64,000 nucleotides of DNA from Syncephalis fuscata (Eukaryota; Zoopagomycota; Zoopagomycetes; Zoopagales; Piptocephalidaceae). Positions 21,412-33,640 of this stretch are shown here, in pieces. Each line of letters starts with the position of its first letter. The stretch's first letter is position 1. The position numbers and the translations under genes are program-made. Where the stretch lies: the NCBI GenBank assembly GCA_025786725.1, contig JAHLTZ010000010.1:124001-188000 (forward strand), read 5' to 3'. The notes beneath the pieces were generated by a model. That model was not told where the DNA came from. It saw only the letters and a program-made list of their open reading frames with translations, and made no database searches.

Positions 21412-24065
21412 TTACTCTTTGTTTGTTTCGTCAATCTCTTCCGTTACAGTAATTGATTGTTGCTGTTGCTGTTGCTGTTGCTGTTGTTCTTGAGCGTGCA
21501 ATTTACTTAAATTAAATTGAAACGCTGGTGATGTATCTTGTCGCATCAATTCTCTTAGAGCCATAGTGGCATATTGTCCAGCGGTAAGTGTCAAGGCTAG
21601 TCGAATAGCCAAGTATTTGCCTGTATCTGAATGAATATTTGGCTTATTTTGTAATTTGTCTAAATCCGATAAAGTTAATGGAGCAGTTGGATCATCATAA
21701 CGTAGTAATTCCCTAATATAACATAATTAATATCAATATGTTTATTATTATCTAACAACAATAAATACCATCGTAAATCGCGTGGAATAGCAAATACACG
21801 ACGATAACTACCAGGTAAAGAAATAAAACTATATACACACAATAGTAATTAGTATTATATATTGAATCATTAATGACTTACTCTACTTTACGTTCCATAT
21901 TAAGTGGATCCAATCCATCTTTTTCCATTAATGTTGTAATAAATTGACCAATCTCATTGGATGGATATTCAATATGATGACCAGGCAAAGGCAACACAAT
22001 ATCTTTTGTAGTATAAAGATGAATATTTTCTGCCGTAATAGTCACTACAGATTGAATACGATCACCGTGATTTGTATCTTCATCGGCTTTATCAGCCAGT
22101 GTCTCTTCATTTCCTGCCAACTCCTCCTCATCATTGGTACGATCTGCTTCAACGGCCAAATCACCAATGACTGGTTTTAATCCATAGCGTTTAATACGCT
22201 CAGTGGCCGCACAATTCCACACATAGGACTGGTAACTATGAGCATAAAGCTTACGCATATTAATGGGCATCTAATTAAATCAGCAATTAATACAATTTAA
22301 TACAATTTAATACAGCGTATCAAATACTTACGGCCATGACTGCTCCATAATAATCATTACAATTCCCTTCTTTACGGGAGAAATAGTTAAGAATAGCCCG
22401 TTCGGCTACACAATGATTTGGAAATAGTTTAGCGGCAGCAGCTGGATCGCCGTGCTCTTTCCAGTGTTCTCTAGCTTGTGCATGTCGACTATTCTCTAGA
22501 TTTATACTATATTAGCTGTTATTAATCCTATTTCCATATCTAGTTACCTTGTCCAATGACGGTATCTGGTGTTAATAATAAAGTAACGGCACTTTCCCAA
22601 TCGGCTCTTAACATACAAGCACCAATCTTTTGTGTTGATACTGTGCCTGTGCCAAATCTTTGAGTACCTGTATACTAGATGATTACTAAACTTGTTATAG
22701 TTAATGGAAATACCGACCATAATAATTGATAAAGCCATAATCTCTTAATGAAACTAAAGAAGCAACAAGATCTTCTTCAGAACACCCTTTGACATCACTA
22801 CAAATCATTATATTATAGATACTATTTATATTCTAGTTAATTAACTTACCGAAGTACAATAACAAAACGATTACCGCCCAAATCACCTAGTCGTAATGGT
22901 GCCTTAACATAACTATACTATATCAATCACTATTACTAATCACCAATCATTGTAGTTACCTAAAATTACCAACACGCACTGGTGCCCGATTTTGATTTAC
23001 TTGTAATAATCGATCAGCAGTAACTTTATGGGCCGTTACACGCTGCACCGTTACAGCTTGTCGGTCTTTTGTACCAGCATATGAAAATGTTCTTGAATTA
23101 AGTCTAATCAAGATAGTTTATCAGAGATTAGACATTCATGGTATATATACAAATATATACATATATATATTACCTAGTGACACGAGATATATGCTCAATG
23201 GCATCCATTGTATCCTTTCCTTCTTTATATAAAAGAAATTGACAATATAGACCAGGCATATCATCCCACGATACAGGCAAGTCACTATCTCTACCACGAC
23301 CACGATACCACCACGTATATCCTTTGCTTTAACATTAAAGAGTGAACGAATACGAATATATCCATCAATAGTATCAGATACGGCATCTTTGCCTAAATGT
23401 TCACGAATCAATTGATGCGCAGTGGCTCGAGCAGCTTTATCCTCCACTGCCTATTATAACGTATATTATATGTTATATCTATGATATATACCATTTAACT
23501 AATAACAACTTACAGGTGCCAATACTTCTGTCGGTTCCTTTCCTTTACTCTCCACCATAGATCGTAGCTGTTCGCTTGCTTCAATGCCAATATAAGCACC
23601 CAATTGTTTATAGACATCAACCGGTTCTTTCTCTTTCTCCTTTATTGACGATTAGCTAGCGATATTAAACAATAGTCTACACTTGCTTTGTCATCCAATA
23701 ATTCCGATTCAGTAGTTGTTTTAGACGTCTTTTTAGTATCCGGTAAAGCCATACTGGTTAAATGGACCGGTTGATCCTCGTTATCAATTTCAAATACCAT
23801 AAAATCATAGGTTCTTTATCAAGTCAGAATAGAGTTTATTACAACAATTACTACTATAAACACACCTATGTTTAATAATAGCCGAGAACCCAGGCGCATC
23901 TTTTTTAATATAAGCAACAATACCGGCATTAATTTCACGGGTCAGTCCTGATAGTTCAGTAGCTACCGTAGTGGCCACTAAACTCTCCTCTGGACGACTA
24001 CGCTTATGTTCTATCGATTCTGACGCATCAAGCGTTCGTTTAACAGAAGCTGCACTATCACTCAT
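21412..24065 (-). CDS. PUS7: tRNA/RNA pseudouridine synthase PUS7 (TruD family)
   Basis: ATG 24065 to TAA 21412-21414 over about ten exons. The catalytic region reads YAGTKDRQAVTVQRVTA, which carries the TruD family catalytic Asp. Other blocks are LTREINAGIVAYIKKDAPGF, then APLRLGDLGGNRFVIVLR, then TGTQRFGTG, then MRKLYAHSYQSYVWN, FISLPGSYRRVFAIP, and a C-terminal poly-Gln run before TAA. PUS7 modifies U13 and other sites in tRNAs and also mRNA. Near 23320 the frame changes by one missing base: VKAKD is followed by the conserved WWYRGRGRDSDLPVSWDD in the frame one base earlier, around the text GCAAAGG. The insertion-rich region after RYGLKPVIGDLAVE is acidic, as in fungal PUS7. Stop codons of MDM31 and PUS7 are 102 bp apart and convergent. 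Confidence 0.88.
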
Positions 24066-24317
24066 GGCAGGAATAACACAAATAGAACTCTACTTGTTAA
24101 ATCAACAACACAGCGTCTTTACCGTTTAACAATAAAAAAGAAAGAATCGCAAGTGGAGAAAGAGAGAAAAATCTATTCTTTTTCCATTCCTGGCTTCTTT
24201 ATCCTTCATCGAGCTCAATTCAAACGCTCTTTTCTCGCTCCACTCTTTGTATCATTGAATTCTTATACGCGCCCTTGCGTGTGCCTTCTATTGCTGTAGC
24301 AAAGTCTAGTAATTAAC
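24066..24317. promoter_or_regulatory. Shared divergent promoter PUS7 / UBC13
   Basis: Only 252 bp separate the two start codons, so both promoters must lie here. CT-rich stretches occur at 24175-24250 and a purine-rich stretch at 24128-24170. No further elements could be assigned. Confidence 0.45.
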
Positions 24318-24999
24318 ATGGCGGTTCCCAAACGTATTATAAAGGTAGACAAATATAATGAGTCGTCACATCGTAATAATATTGATGACGCACCGTCTCT
24401 CTAATAACCACAGGAGATTGAACGTCTAACTATCGATCCAGCTCCAGGCATTACTGCTCAGCATCATGACGATAATCTGCGCTATTTTGATGTCATCATA
24501 ACTGGACCAAGTCAATCTCCATTTGAAGGTAACTAGAGTTGTATTGTTGCCACTAGGCACACTACAGGTGTTGACGTGTAGATAGGTGGTAAATTTAAGC
24601 TTGAATTGTTTTTACCTGAAGAATATCCAATGGCTGCACCAAAAGTACGGTTCCTTACGCGCATCTATCATCCAAATATTGATAAACTAGGACGTATTTG
24701 TCTAGATATTCTAAAAGGTAAACGCTGTTGTATGTTATCATGTCTACTAACACCAGTATCTATAGACAAATGGTCACCTGCATTGCAGATCCGCACAGTA
24801 TTGCTCTCTATTCAGGCCTTGCTGTCTGCTCCTAATCCAGATGATCCTTTGGCGAATGATGTGGCACAGAACTGGAAAGAGAATGAACAAGCGGCAATTG
24901 CTACTGGTAAGTATATATAGATATATAGTACATGGATATATCATAATTAACCTATTCGATATAGCGATAGAATGGACTCAAAAGTATGCACAGGACTAG
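24318..24999 (+). CDS. UBC13: Ubiquitin-conjugating enzyme UBC13 (UBE2N)
   Basis: Five exons from ATG 24318 to TAG 24997-24999. The first exon is 27 nt (MAVPKRIIK). The UBC fold is complete: [75 protein letters not shown] with the active-site Cys, [20 protein letters not shown], and WTQKYAQD at the end. UBC13 pairs with an Mms2-type variant to build K63-linked ubiquitin chains in DNA-damage tolerance. The [26 protein letters not shown] order separates it from other E2s. No frame problem. It shares a 252-bp promoter with PUS7. Confidence 0.95.
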
Positions 25000-25333
25000 A
25001 CGATATATTACTTATTAAACACTCTACCTGAACTCGACTGTGCTTAATGTCTTTGGATACTATTAAGACTGCTACGTTATATCATTATATAACACTTAGG
25101 AATGCCTACTATCATTTGTCTCGTCAATAAATGCTTTTATAATAATGATAATAATAGTATATAACAATATATGATATGATATAATATGTATATACAAATA
25201 TATATATGTACAGTTTATTGTAATCAATAATAGCTGAGTTTATTTAATAGATATGCCGCAATTACCCGTTCATTTTCTCAGTCTAGTCATTATTATTATT
25301 ATCCTTATTATTATTTCAAACTTCTTTCCGAAT
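25000..25333. other. Spacer between UBC13 and CMC2
   Basis: AT-rich with short TATATA stretches. An upstream ATG at 25253 opens in frame with CMC2, but the added residues are a hydrophobic run (LVIIIIILIIIS) not expected in CMC2, so I treat this part as leader. Confidence 0.5.
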
Positions 25334-25676
25334 ATGCATCCTCACGTCTATGAACACAAGAATCCAGATTGTGCAGACCTGATCCGCCAACTTGAGGAAT
25401 GTCACGCCGGTGGTATATGGTCTAAACTGACTAATCAATGCAGTGGTCTTAAAGACGCGTTGAATTCCTGTTTAACGACTGAGGTAAGTAGCTATCAACA
25501 TACAATAATATACTAGACAAGTAATCAACGTGTAATATTATTTATTTATATATGTATATCTATATGTGCATATATAGTTTAGTAAGAATCGACAAGCCAA
25601 TACAGATACGGCCAAGGAACGTAGAAAACGAGTACAAGAACTATGGAAAGAACTAGACGATGATAAAGATAATTAG
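25334..25676 (+). CDS. CMC2: CMC2-like twin CX9C mitochondrial protein
   Basis: Two exons. I choose ATG 25334 because family members start MHPxL or similar, and here the start is MHPHVYEHK. The twin motif is exact: CADLIRQLEEC and CSGLKDALNSC, each with nine residues between the cysteines. The C-terminal exon is basic (RRKRVQELWKELDDD) and ends in TAG 25674-25676. CMC2 is a small intermembrane-space protein, imported by Mia40, that takes part in cytochrome c oxidase assembly. Length is about 85 residues, close to other CMC2 proteins. A longer form starting at 25253 would add a hydrophobic segment and is less likely. Confidence 0.85.
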
Positions 25677-25927
25677 CGTTGAATAAATAAACCATTCAGT
25701 AATTAATTAACATAATAATATGACGTTTACTATAATTGTCTATATAGTTATAGGATTATATTTATTTATTACTAATTAAATAAAAATACGAGTGTTTTAC
25801 GAAAGACTAAAAGAAAGAAAAGAAAAAGAAACAAAAATACTAATAAAAGCATTTGTTTAACCGCACAGAATTGCCATCAATATAAAGAGAAGCTCGTTCA
25901 AAACATAAAATAGATTTATAGTGTTGC

Positions 25928-26994
25928 CTACATTCGATGCTCTCGTGCCCGATGTAATTGTGCCAACATGGCATTGAATGTAACATAAGGAGAATTGGGT
26001 GTAAGCATATGTTGATGTTCTGAAGATGATCTGGATACATTTGAAGAAGATAAAGATACTGAACTTGTAGTAGTTGTAGTCGTTGTAGTCGTTATGCCAA
26101 GATGATGATTTTCATTTAATTCATGTGTAGTTTCTATTGACTGTGACCGAAGTCGACGTGTCCAATGAGCATCGTGTAGAATACGATTAGAAGTAGCATA
26201 GACTTGCTGCCAGGCCGTTTGAGCTGTATCATCTAATTCTGATGCCAATTGTTGAGGCTCCCAAGTATGAAACGCTTCATCATAATGTTGCTGCTGCCGT
26301 TGTTGTTGTTGTTGTTGATACTCCTGAGGTTCATGGCTATTATGATGGTTGTCATGGTGTAATGGTAATCCTGTGGGTCCTTCATGTTCATTGTGTCCCT
26401 CATCGTTATAAGCAATAGATGCATAAACAAGTTGGTTAGCTGGCTCAGACACCACCATAGATGGCAATGTTTCTGGCCAATCTGTAGGTGTTACAGGTTC
26501 TGAAGAAGCAGCCGAAGAAAGAAGCAATCTAATAGCGTGCTTATTAATTAAACAAAGCAATAAAGCGTATGTATATTTACTTACTCAGACTCCGATACTG
26601 CATCATAAAAAACACCTGAAAGCTCAGTTAAACGCGGTCGTTTTCTATGTTTAATCTTTGCCGATTGCGTTCTATACACTTCATTGGTGCTAATACTATC
26701 CATCATAGTATTGGTGGGATAGTCAGTCGTATCAAGCTCGGAAATAGAATCATGTTGATCGCGCATCCGCTTCCCGGTTATTGGCGTGGTTGTGATAGCA
26801 GCAGTAGTAGTAGTAGTAGTAGTAGTATTGGCTGCTGTTGTTGTTGCTGCTAAAGACGAAGCCGCATGACTATGCTCACCTGTAGTGGTTGTTGGACTAA
26901 CGGTAGAGAATCGTGGTCGATCGTCGACATCCATACAATAATCAGATGTCCAACCTGCTTTAGCGTGTTCTTCCCAAGGCCAGGACGTGGCCAT
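25928..26994 (-). CDS. Orphan Ser/Thr/Gln-rich protein, possibly nuclear
   Basis: Two exons: ATG 26992-26994 to a donor GTAAGT near 26585, then an acceptor after TATTAG near 26528 and on to TAG 25928-25930. The join reads SESE followed by LLLSSAASSEP in frame. Exon 1 has Thr-rich runs and a basic cluster KIKHRKRPRL that could be a nuclear localisation signal. Exon 2 has a poly-Gln run, a poly-Thr run and a Ser-rich patch, ending in helical QLHRAREHRM. I recognise no domain. The composition resembles disordered transcription-related proteins. The long Thr run is encoded by a tandem trinucleotide stretch near 26800-26830. Confidence 0.6.
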
Positions 26995-27444
26995 GGTTCA
27001 GTTCATATGACAAGGGGCAAGAAGTGGAAAAGTGGAAAATAGACACCCAATGGATGGGCCCACCAATGTACTAGATATTAATAGTAAGCGTGAATAAATG
27101 AGTGAGTGAGTGAGCAACAATAAGTTAAGTAAAATAAAATGGTCTTATTATTAGCCAAAGGGAGCTATTGTATTTTGTGCCCCTAGCTTCAAACTGAAGG
27201 GTAAAAAGATTCATAACTCAAATAAACCGTCGATTAGTTGTTAATACAGAGAATTACTATTTGTTGAAGCAATGTCATATCAACTCCGATTGAATTAATT
27301 AGTGTCAATTAACCTGCACTATTTTCAATATGATATTAGTGTTAATAAATGGTATAATATTTCATGCTACTTACAATAAAACATAATAAATAAATAAATG
27401 TTAATTTATGTTATTGTTACTGTAAAATATTCAAAGCATTACAA

Positions 27445-27590
27445 TTCGATATTTAATGTCACTCACCATCTAGTTTCATGTTTAGTAGAATAACAAATGT
27501 GCAGTTCAACCAGGTAAAAGATGTCAGCTTTGATCTTTTGACACTAAATTACATGAGTCTACTAATAAATTACTTAATATTAGTGAGCTA
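27445..27590 (-). repeat. Lone arm of the fold-back repeat family
   Basis: Contains AATGTCACTCACCATC, AACAAATGTGCAGTTCAAC and the downstream TACTAATAAATTACTTAATA text, aligning with 6180-6310 and 18020-18150. No facing left arm was found nearby. Confidence 0.5.
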
Positions 27591-27821
27591 TTTTACTTTA
27601 ACTCCCTCATTTTTATTTACTTATTTCATCCCTTAACACTTAAATGCAATTAAACACTTATTCATTACTATATGTATAATATTACATCCAACATTGATTG
27701 ATTCACGTGTAATTATCAGTACAATAATGTAATTAATTAGCTATCTTTATTATTACTTTAACATCTATATATATATTGTCATTATGATATTAATTGTTTA
27801 AATGCCATTTATTTAGTCAGA

Positions 27822-28127
27822 TTGGCTATAGTGAGAAGTGGCAGTTTAATAAACAACATTTATAATTATTATATTAATATTGCTCTTACATTGCAAATAT
27901 GCCCAAAATGCAATAGTGAAATATTAGAAAATAGAAGAGATCATTTAAATGCAGGAATTCATGCTATAGATAGATGTAATAATAATAAATGCGGAATGAC
28001 ATGGAATTGCAGTCATATGGCTTCTATTAATATTCGGTCAATATTTCTACACATGACTAACAACAATAATCGGTCTCAAATATTTCAAAGAAATCAAATA
28101 GTGTGTTACATTATTTATCTAAATTAA
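27822..28127 (+). pseudogene. Possible relic or exon with zinc-ribbon-like Cys pattern
   Basis: A 101-codon frame without an ATG start contains ICPKCNSEI and, 20 residues later, DRCNNNKCGMTWNCSH. The spacing CPxC...CxxxxC with Trp resembles a small zinc ribbon. The region is AT-rich like the spacer, there are no clear partner exons, and the start would have to come from an acceptor at about 27815 (TTTAG). I treat it as a possible degraded gene or transposon piece. Confidence 0.3.
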
Positions 28128-28298
28128 TTTATTAACAATATTTTAATAGAAAGTAATATAACTATGTTTGTTGTGCACAACTGTGTGACTTCAATTAAAA
28201 CGAGTTTTGCTTTGGGATTCAAAATAGGGGGCACAAAGTAGATTCAACAATAACACAAATACATAGACAAGCATGCATATACATGCTGTAACTATTTA

Positions 28299-29164
28299 TT
28301 ATTTATTGTCACGATCAAACATGCCGGCAAATTCGCTGCGTTGACGAGCATCGGCCTCAGATTCAAGTTGTCGTAATTTTAAACGTAGACGCTGTACATC
28401 AGGATCTACAAATAGCAATTATTCAATATTAATAAATTAATACATATGATTGATAGTCAAGTGTATTAATTACCTTTAGGCTGCTTATCAAGCAATATGA
28501 CCAAATCCTCGGCTGCCTTCTCTAGCCCACCAATTGATAGTTGAGCATTAACCCGTCGAATACGAGCTTTAAAGTTGGTTGCATCCTTTTCAAGTGACTA
28601 ACAAATTGTTAATAGCCATTTAGCTTTTATTAATAGCGCATGCTTACTTTACTACTGTATTTAATAACTTGATCCCAATTACTATCTTTTAAATGGCATG
28701 CTATCAAATTAATTAATATTATCAGTTCAGATTATTAATTCATATTATTTATATTATATCATTAATGTTAGCTTTATTACTATTTATTTACCTGAGATAT
28801 TGCTATAAATACTAGCGAGTAGACCATCAATATCAGTGGCTTGAGCCTCAGTTACTGTCTCGCCAGATCGATTTGGCGGAATAAATACATCACGCGGTCC
28901 GTTTAAACCATGAAGAAACATTACGGCCTATATTGAATATACCAATTTATAAACATGCTATGTTATTGGCCACGTTGCTTACCTCGTGATAATGGCGAAG
29001 GGCTATAATGTTCATATTATTAATAGTATTAGTATTAGTATTAGTATCGGAGTTTATAGCTAAACTTGGTATGACTTGCCTACTTTGCGATCATCTTGTT
29101 TAAATGACTCGTTGCCTTGGTCTTTAAGCTGAGTGGCACGTTCAATTTTCTCTGTAACATTCAT
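28299..29164 (-). CDS. TPR protein resembling TTC9
   Basis: ATG at 29162-29164, TAA at 28299-28301, six exons with canonical sites. The protein starts MNVTEKIERATQLKDQGNES, continues with HYHEAVMFLHGLNGPRDVF, SIYSNISACHLKDSNWDQVI, SLEKDATNFKARIRRVNAQL and GLEKAAEDLVILLDKQPKD, and ends EFAGMFDR. The long first repeat interrupted by a linker, then YxNxxAxxLK and the GMFDR tail, match the TTC9 group of tetratricopeptide proteins. These are likely chaperone or peptidyl-prolyl isomerase-associated adaptors in the cytosol. No frame problem was found. It is divergent from MO25. Confidence 0.72.
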
Positions 29165-29905
29165 GATAAATCACAGGGTATTGAGTTTGAATAAGCAAGC
29201 AATGTGGTATAATATATATGGTATATATATGGCCTTTGAGACGAGGGAGTGCAAGCGTGTACGCGTGTACGTGGATAAGTGAGTGAAGAATAGAATGACT
29301 GGATGGACAGTGATGTGATATGGTCATGGGACAGTGTGATATGACTCGATGTCTTGTGATCAATTGTGAAGGCCTTCCTCTTACACGTCCCTTTGTGGCG
29401 ACCCTCACTGTTTGAGTGGCGTTGTTGGTATTATGATGGCTATAGTCGTTCTCGGCATTTCCGTCCTACGGTTGAAGCATGGTAATAGGAAATACGAATC
29501 GATGACGACAATACTGGCCAACAACGATCTATGTTTAATGGTGTCCGAGTAAAAGCTGCTTGTTTTGATTTTATATTGAATTTATCACTCTTCTCAAAGC
29601 GGCGTTTCTATTCTCACATAACAACAACAACAGTTTAGTAGCAATAACTACAGCTACAGCTATAACAACAGTAGCAATAGTATTGGTATTATTGATAGCA
29701 CTAGCAGTAGCAGTGGCAGTAGTAATAGTAGTAGTAGTAGCACCTCTTCTCGAGCAACAACTCCTGCGTCATCCTTATACCGTTTGCTTCTTCGACTTTT
29801 TCTTTCTTTCTTTCTTACCTTCATTCTCTTTCTTATTTGCTCGTCTATCTTTTGAACATCACGCCTGGCACTGTCTTTGGCTGTTTTCGCTTTTGTTAAA
29901 TCATC
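29165..29905. other. Divergent region between TTC9-like gene and MO25
   Basis: 741 bp. Contains (TAG/CAG)-rich trinucleotide text at 29640-29745 and a long T/C-rich tract at 29790-29850 directly before MO25, probably the leader or promoter. Short ORFs here lack coding support. Confidence 0.45.
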
Positions 29906-31336
29906 ATGAACATTTTCTTTAAAAACAAGGCGAAATCGCCACAAGAACTGGTGAAGATAGTGCGAGATTCAGTCAACCGACTAACGCCATCCGATAAAAA
30001 AGTACGCACTAACTACGCTCTAGTATCGCCAGTTCGCTAATACTTGCTATGATAATAGCCAGCCGAGGACATTTCAAAAAGTTTGGCGGCCATGAAAATT
30101 ATTCTCTATGGTGATGGAGGTAGGTAGCTTGAGAAGAGCCGCTCTTAGGCAAATGTCACAGCATCTAATGTCTTTCGGACAGATAACGACCCTTCCCCTG
30201 AGTTGATTGCCCAGTTGTCCCAAGAAGTCTACAGCAATGATGTATTGGCGCTGCTGGTCAAGCATATGGCGCTGCTAGAATTTGAGGTGAGGTCTATCTT
30301 GGTAGCACACATCGTCATTTGACCAATTTGGTCAATCCCTAGGCTAAAAAGGACGTGGCACAAATATTCAACAACCTTTTACGCCGTCAAGTAGGCACCC
30401 GTTATCCCACCGTCGATTATTTGACACGGAGCGAGGATATTCTATTTTCATTGCAACTTGGGTAATTGTACATGTGTATATTTGTATAGCATTATTGACA
30501 TTTGTATACATAACTAGCTATGAGAATCAAGAAATTGCCCTTAGCTGTGGTATGATTCTACGTGAATGTGCTCGTCACGAACCATTAGCCCGCATTTTAC
30601 TACTTTCTCCAAAGTTCTATCAGTATTTTGACTATGTTGAGGCTGGCTCGTTTGATGTGGCTAGCGATGCATTTGCCACCTTCCGAGTAAGTTATCGCCA
30701 ATTATTGGCGTTAATCTAATAGCAAATCGATTGTGTTAGGAATTGTTGACTAGACACAAAGCACAAGTTGCTAGTTTCCTACAAGAAAACTACGATGCCG
30801 TAAGTAATTAGCGATTTAACAAGATAAAATATTAAAATGGTGCAGTTTTTCGAACGCTATACAGTTTTACTTAACTCGGAAAACTATGTGACAAAGCGAC
30901 AGTCCATCAAGGTAAATCAACTACTTTAGTAACTTTATATAACACTTGCATTAATTTACTTTAGCTTTTGGGAGAGATTCTACTTGATCGCGCCAATTTT
31001 AATGTGATGACAAAATACATTAGCAATGCAGATAACCTGAAACTAATGATGAATTTACTACGCGAGAAAAGTCGAAATATTCAGTTTGAAGCATTCCATG
31101 TATTCAAAGTGTTTGTAGCCAATCCTAATAAAAATCGCCCTGTTTCAGACATTCTTCGAAAGAATCGAGAAAAACTTATTACTTTTCTTGGCAACTTCCA
31201 TAACGATCGCACTGGTAAGCACTAATGACGATGGTAGCTAGCATAATGAATCGACTAATCAACACGTTTATTAGATGATGACCAGTTTAATAGCGAAAAG
31301 GCATTCCTAATCAAACAGATTCAAGATATGGCCTAG
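29906..31336 (+). CDS. MO25: MO25/CAB39 scaffold protein
   Basis: ATG 29906 to TAG 31334-31336, about nine exons. The protein starts [19 protein letters not shown], then has [19 protein letters not shown], then [76 protein letters not shown], and ends [12 protein letters not shown]. This is the complete armadillo-like repeat protein MO25, about 330 residues. It binds and activates STE20/GCK-type kinases and STRAD in polarity and cytokinesis signalling. All exon joins keep frame. Confidence 0.94.
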
Positions 31337-32100
31337 GACGATCGGTAGCGGCAAGTCCAGTAGGCAAAGCAACAGTGGAATAATTGTACGGACTATCCAA
31401 TAAGTATTATTACGTCTATCCTGCGGTCATCTTGTTGGCCATTGGTTTCTAGCTGCAACAACACCTAGCGCGCTAGTCCATGTTGCACAACAAGTTATAT
31501 ATTACGGTGTGAGCATTCTTTAGTTTGATGAAATTTAAAATATACATTTGTTTTGAGATCATGAAAGTATTAGTCTACAAACGATAAATGAGTTCTTTCT
31601 GTTATTTTATTTACAACGGACAACAAAATGATTGTTGAGCTATATATTTTAATGACTACAATGTTACTTACTACAATAAAATAAGATTACTTTGTATATA
31701 ATTAAGATTGGTCGATATTGTCGCTATTGTTGTTTTAGTCGTTTTAGAATTAACAAGCATTGTATTGGATGGTCATCATTGGCACTATTTGTAATATGCA
31801 TAATCATAGTATTTTATCGTATGTACAAAGCCAGACATTGTAAAATAAGCAATGAAAAAACTATGATACATTATTGCACATATTCGGAATCATTGTAATT
31901 TTATATCGTTAGTGCGAATGGTAAACAACTACACTACGATTAATCCATGATGTCTACCATGTAATCGAACAACTGCTGTCAATAACATGTGAATAGTCAC
32001 AACAACATTATACTAAATGCTAGTACTAACAATCACAAACAAACAGCTATCCAAGAACATAGTAAATACTTGTTATTTACTAACATATGGTCAACCATGT

Positions 32101-32255
32101 AACAAGGCTTATGTTCTATCAACAACAGTATTTATTATAAAATACTAGCTTTATTGGAATTATAATTAAATATATCTTTGGCTCTATTTTTTTTCTACTT
32201 TATTTACAAGTGTTATTCAGTTATTAAAAGCTTAGCTGTGGTAATTGATAACTAA
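32101..32255 (+). repeat. Diverged direct repeat, copy 1
   Basis: Shares ordered blocks with 33471-33640: ACAAGGC..GTTCTAT, TATAAAATACTAGCTTTATT, a CAAGTGTTATTCAGTTAT-like block and CTGTGGTAATTGATAACTAA. Copies are about 1.37 kb apart in the same orientation, as old LTRs or a duplicated spacer would be. Confidence 0.5.
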
Positions 32256-32448
32256 AAGGATAATTATTTGTTGTTTATTTTATAATAACATCAGGTTTAT
32301 GTTATATTAAGTAAGCGTAGGCAAGACGATAGCCATTAAGTTGTTAGTCGTTACAATATACACCTTCATGTTTATCAATATATATCCTTGTTTGCTCATA
32401 TTGTTACAATAACAATTTTAAAATATTATAGTCAATGCCTAAGCAACC

Positions 32449-32493
32449 GAGAGAGGGAGGAGGGAGGGGGAGGGAGAAAGGGAGAAAGAGAGG
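32449..32493 (+). repeat. Purine tract with G-quadruplex potential
   Basis: A run of only A and G in which five GGG or longer tracts fall within 30 nt. Unusual in this AT-rich context. Confidence 0.85.
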
Positions 32494-33139
32494 TTAGATA
32501 AAGTAAATGGCTTATTTAAGCATAGTTGTATTGATTTAACAAAATATTAATATTACTATTAGCAACATTCTTATTTTAAGTATAAATATAATTAGTAATT
32601 TATACAAAAGTCTCAGTTGTATCAACACATTTATATCACTATATTATTACTTTAAATGCTTGCTATAAACTTGTCTATATAGTCTGTTATGCCGTCAACC
32701 AACTAATTTCTATACTTATTTATTTTCTAAGCACTGCTGTGATTGGGCCCGTACATGCATGTACAAATGATCAAATAAATACGACGATTAGTTACGTAAA
32801 AATAAGGAGTACAGATATTTTTCTTTTGTATGAAATTAAGCATTTACGCTGTGTAAAAAACAAACTTCCCTTTATTCGTACCAATAAAAACAACTCGGTA
32901 AAAAACCTAATCTTTACGAATAACCACATGCACGTTGATACTACGCAGTGTTGCCTGACTCCTTTTTCGCTCCCACTCTCATAAAAAAAACCTAGTTACC
33001 CCAGATCAAAGTGTAGCGATAAAACAACGTAAATATTGTTATTATTTGGCCAAATTAAATGATTCAACAAAATTTAATTTAAGCCTCGTTGTACTTTAAT
33101 TAAAGTTTTTCCCATCAGGGTCTTTTTAATTTGTTCGCC

Positions 33140-33193
33140 ATTTAATGGCCGGCAGTATTAGGTATTTATAATACTGCCGACCAAACATTAAAT
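33140..33193. repeat. Hairpin inside the gene-free region
   Basis: A perfect 10-bp stem (33151-33160 with 33169-33178) is extended by one base pair and then, after a bulge, by an 8-bp AT stem (33140-33147 with 33186-33193). Confidence 0.7.
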
Positions 33194-33470
33194 AAATAAT
33201 TTAATTTAATTGCAATTACTTTAGCTTATTTTTGGGTTTATACAGTTGAGACTTTTGTGTTGTTACTGTTCTATAATCCCAGACAGGGTCTTGTGAAAGT
33301 GTGACCAAGAGATATACCATGTGATGATCACAAGAATAATATATCTATCGATATTAGTACCGATTACTAGTAACAAATGCCTATTACGACAATACGACGA
33401 GTAGCTACTTGTTAGTTGTGAGCATATGAACAGTCACCTGAACTAATATGCTGCACTAATGATGAAATAC

Positions 33471-33640
33471 ACAAGGCATTCAGTTCTATTATTAGTTGTG
33501 TTTACTATATAATAATAGCTTTATTCAATATCAATAAAGAAATAATCAAGTTTCTAGTCCAATGTTATTTCTACTTAGTGTCATACAAGTTATTCAGTTT
33601 ATTTTAGCTAAACTGTGGTAATTAATGGCTAATAAGAAAT
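33471..33640 (+). repeat. Diverged direct repeat, copy 2
   Basis: Partner of 32101-32255 (same order of matching blocks, same strand). The 1.2 kb between the copies contains no recognisable gag or pol coding. Confidence 0.5.

Larger units (their letters stand above)
26995..28298. other. Intergenic region with old repeats
   Basis: 1.3 kb of mainly AT-rich sequence. It contains a lone right arm of the fold-back family (27445-27590) and a gene relic with zinc-ribbon-like cysteines (27822-28127). The first 100 nt upstream of 26994 are the promoter of the orphan gene. Confidence 0.5.

Noticed and set aside
25253-25333. Membrane-anchor extension of CMC2
   Set aside because: The added residues are a low-complexity Ile run; family members start at the MHP motif.
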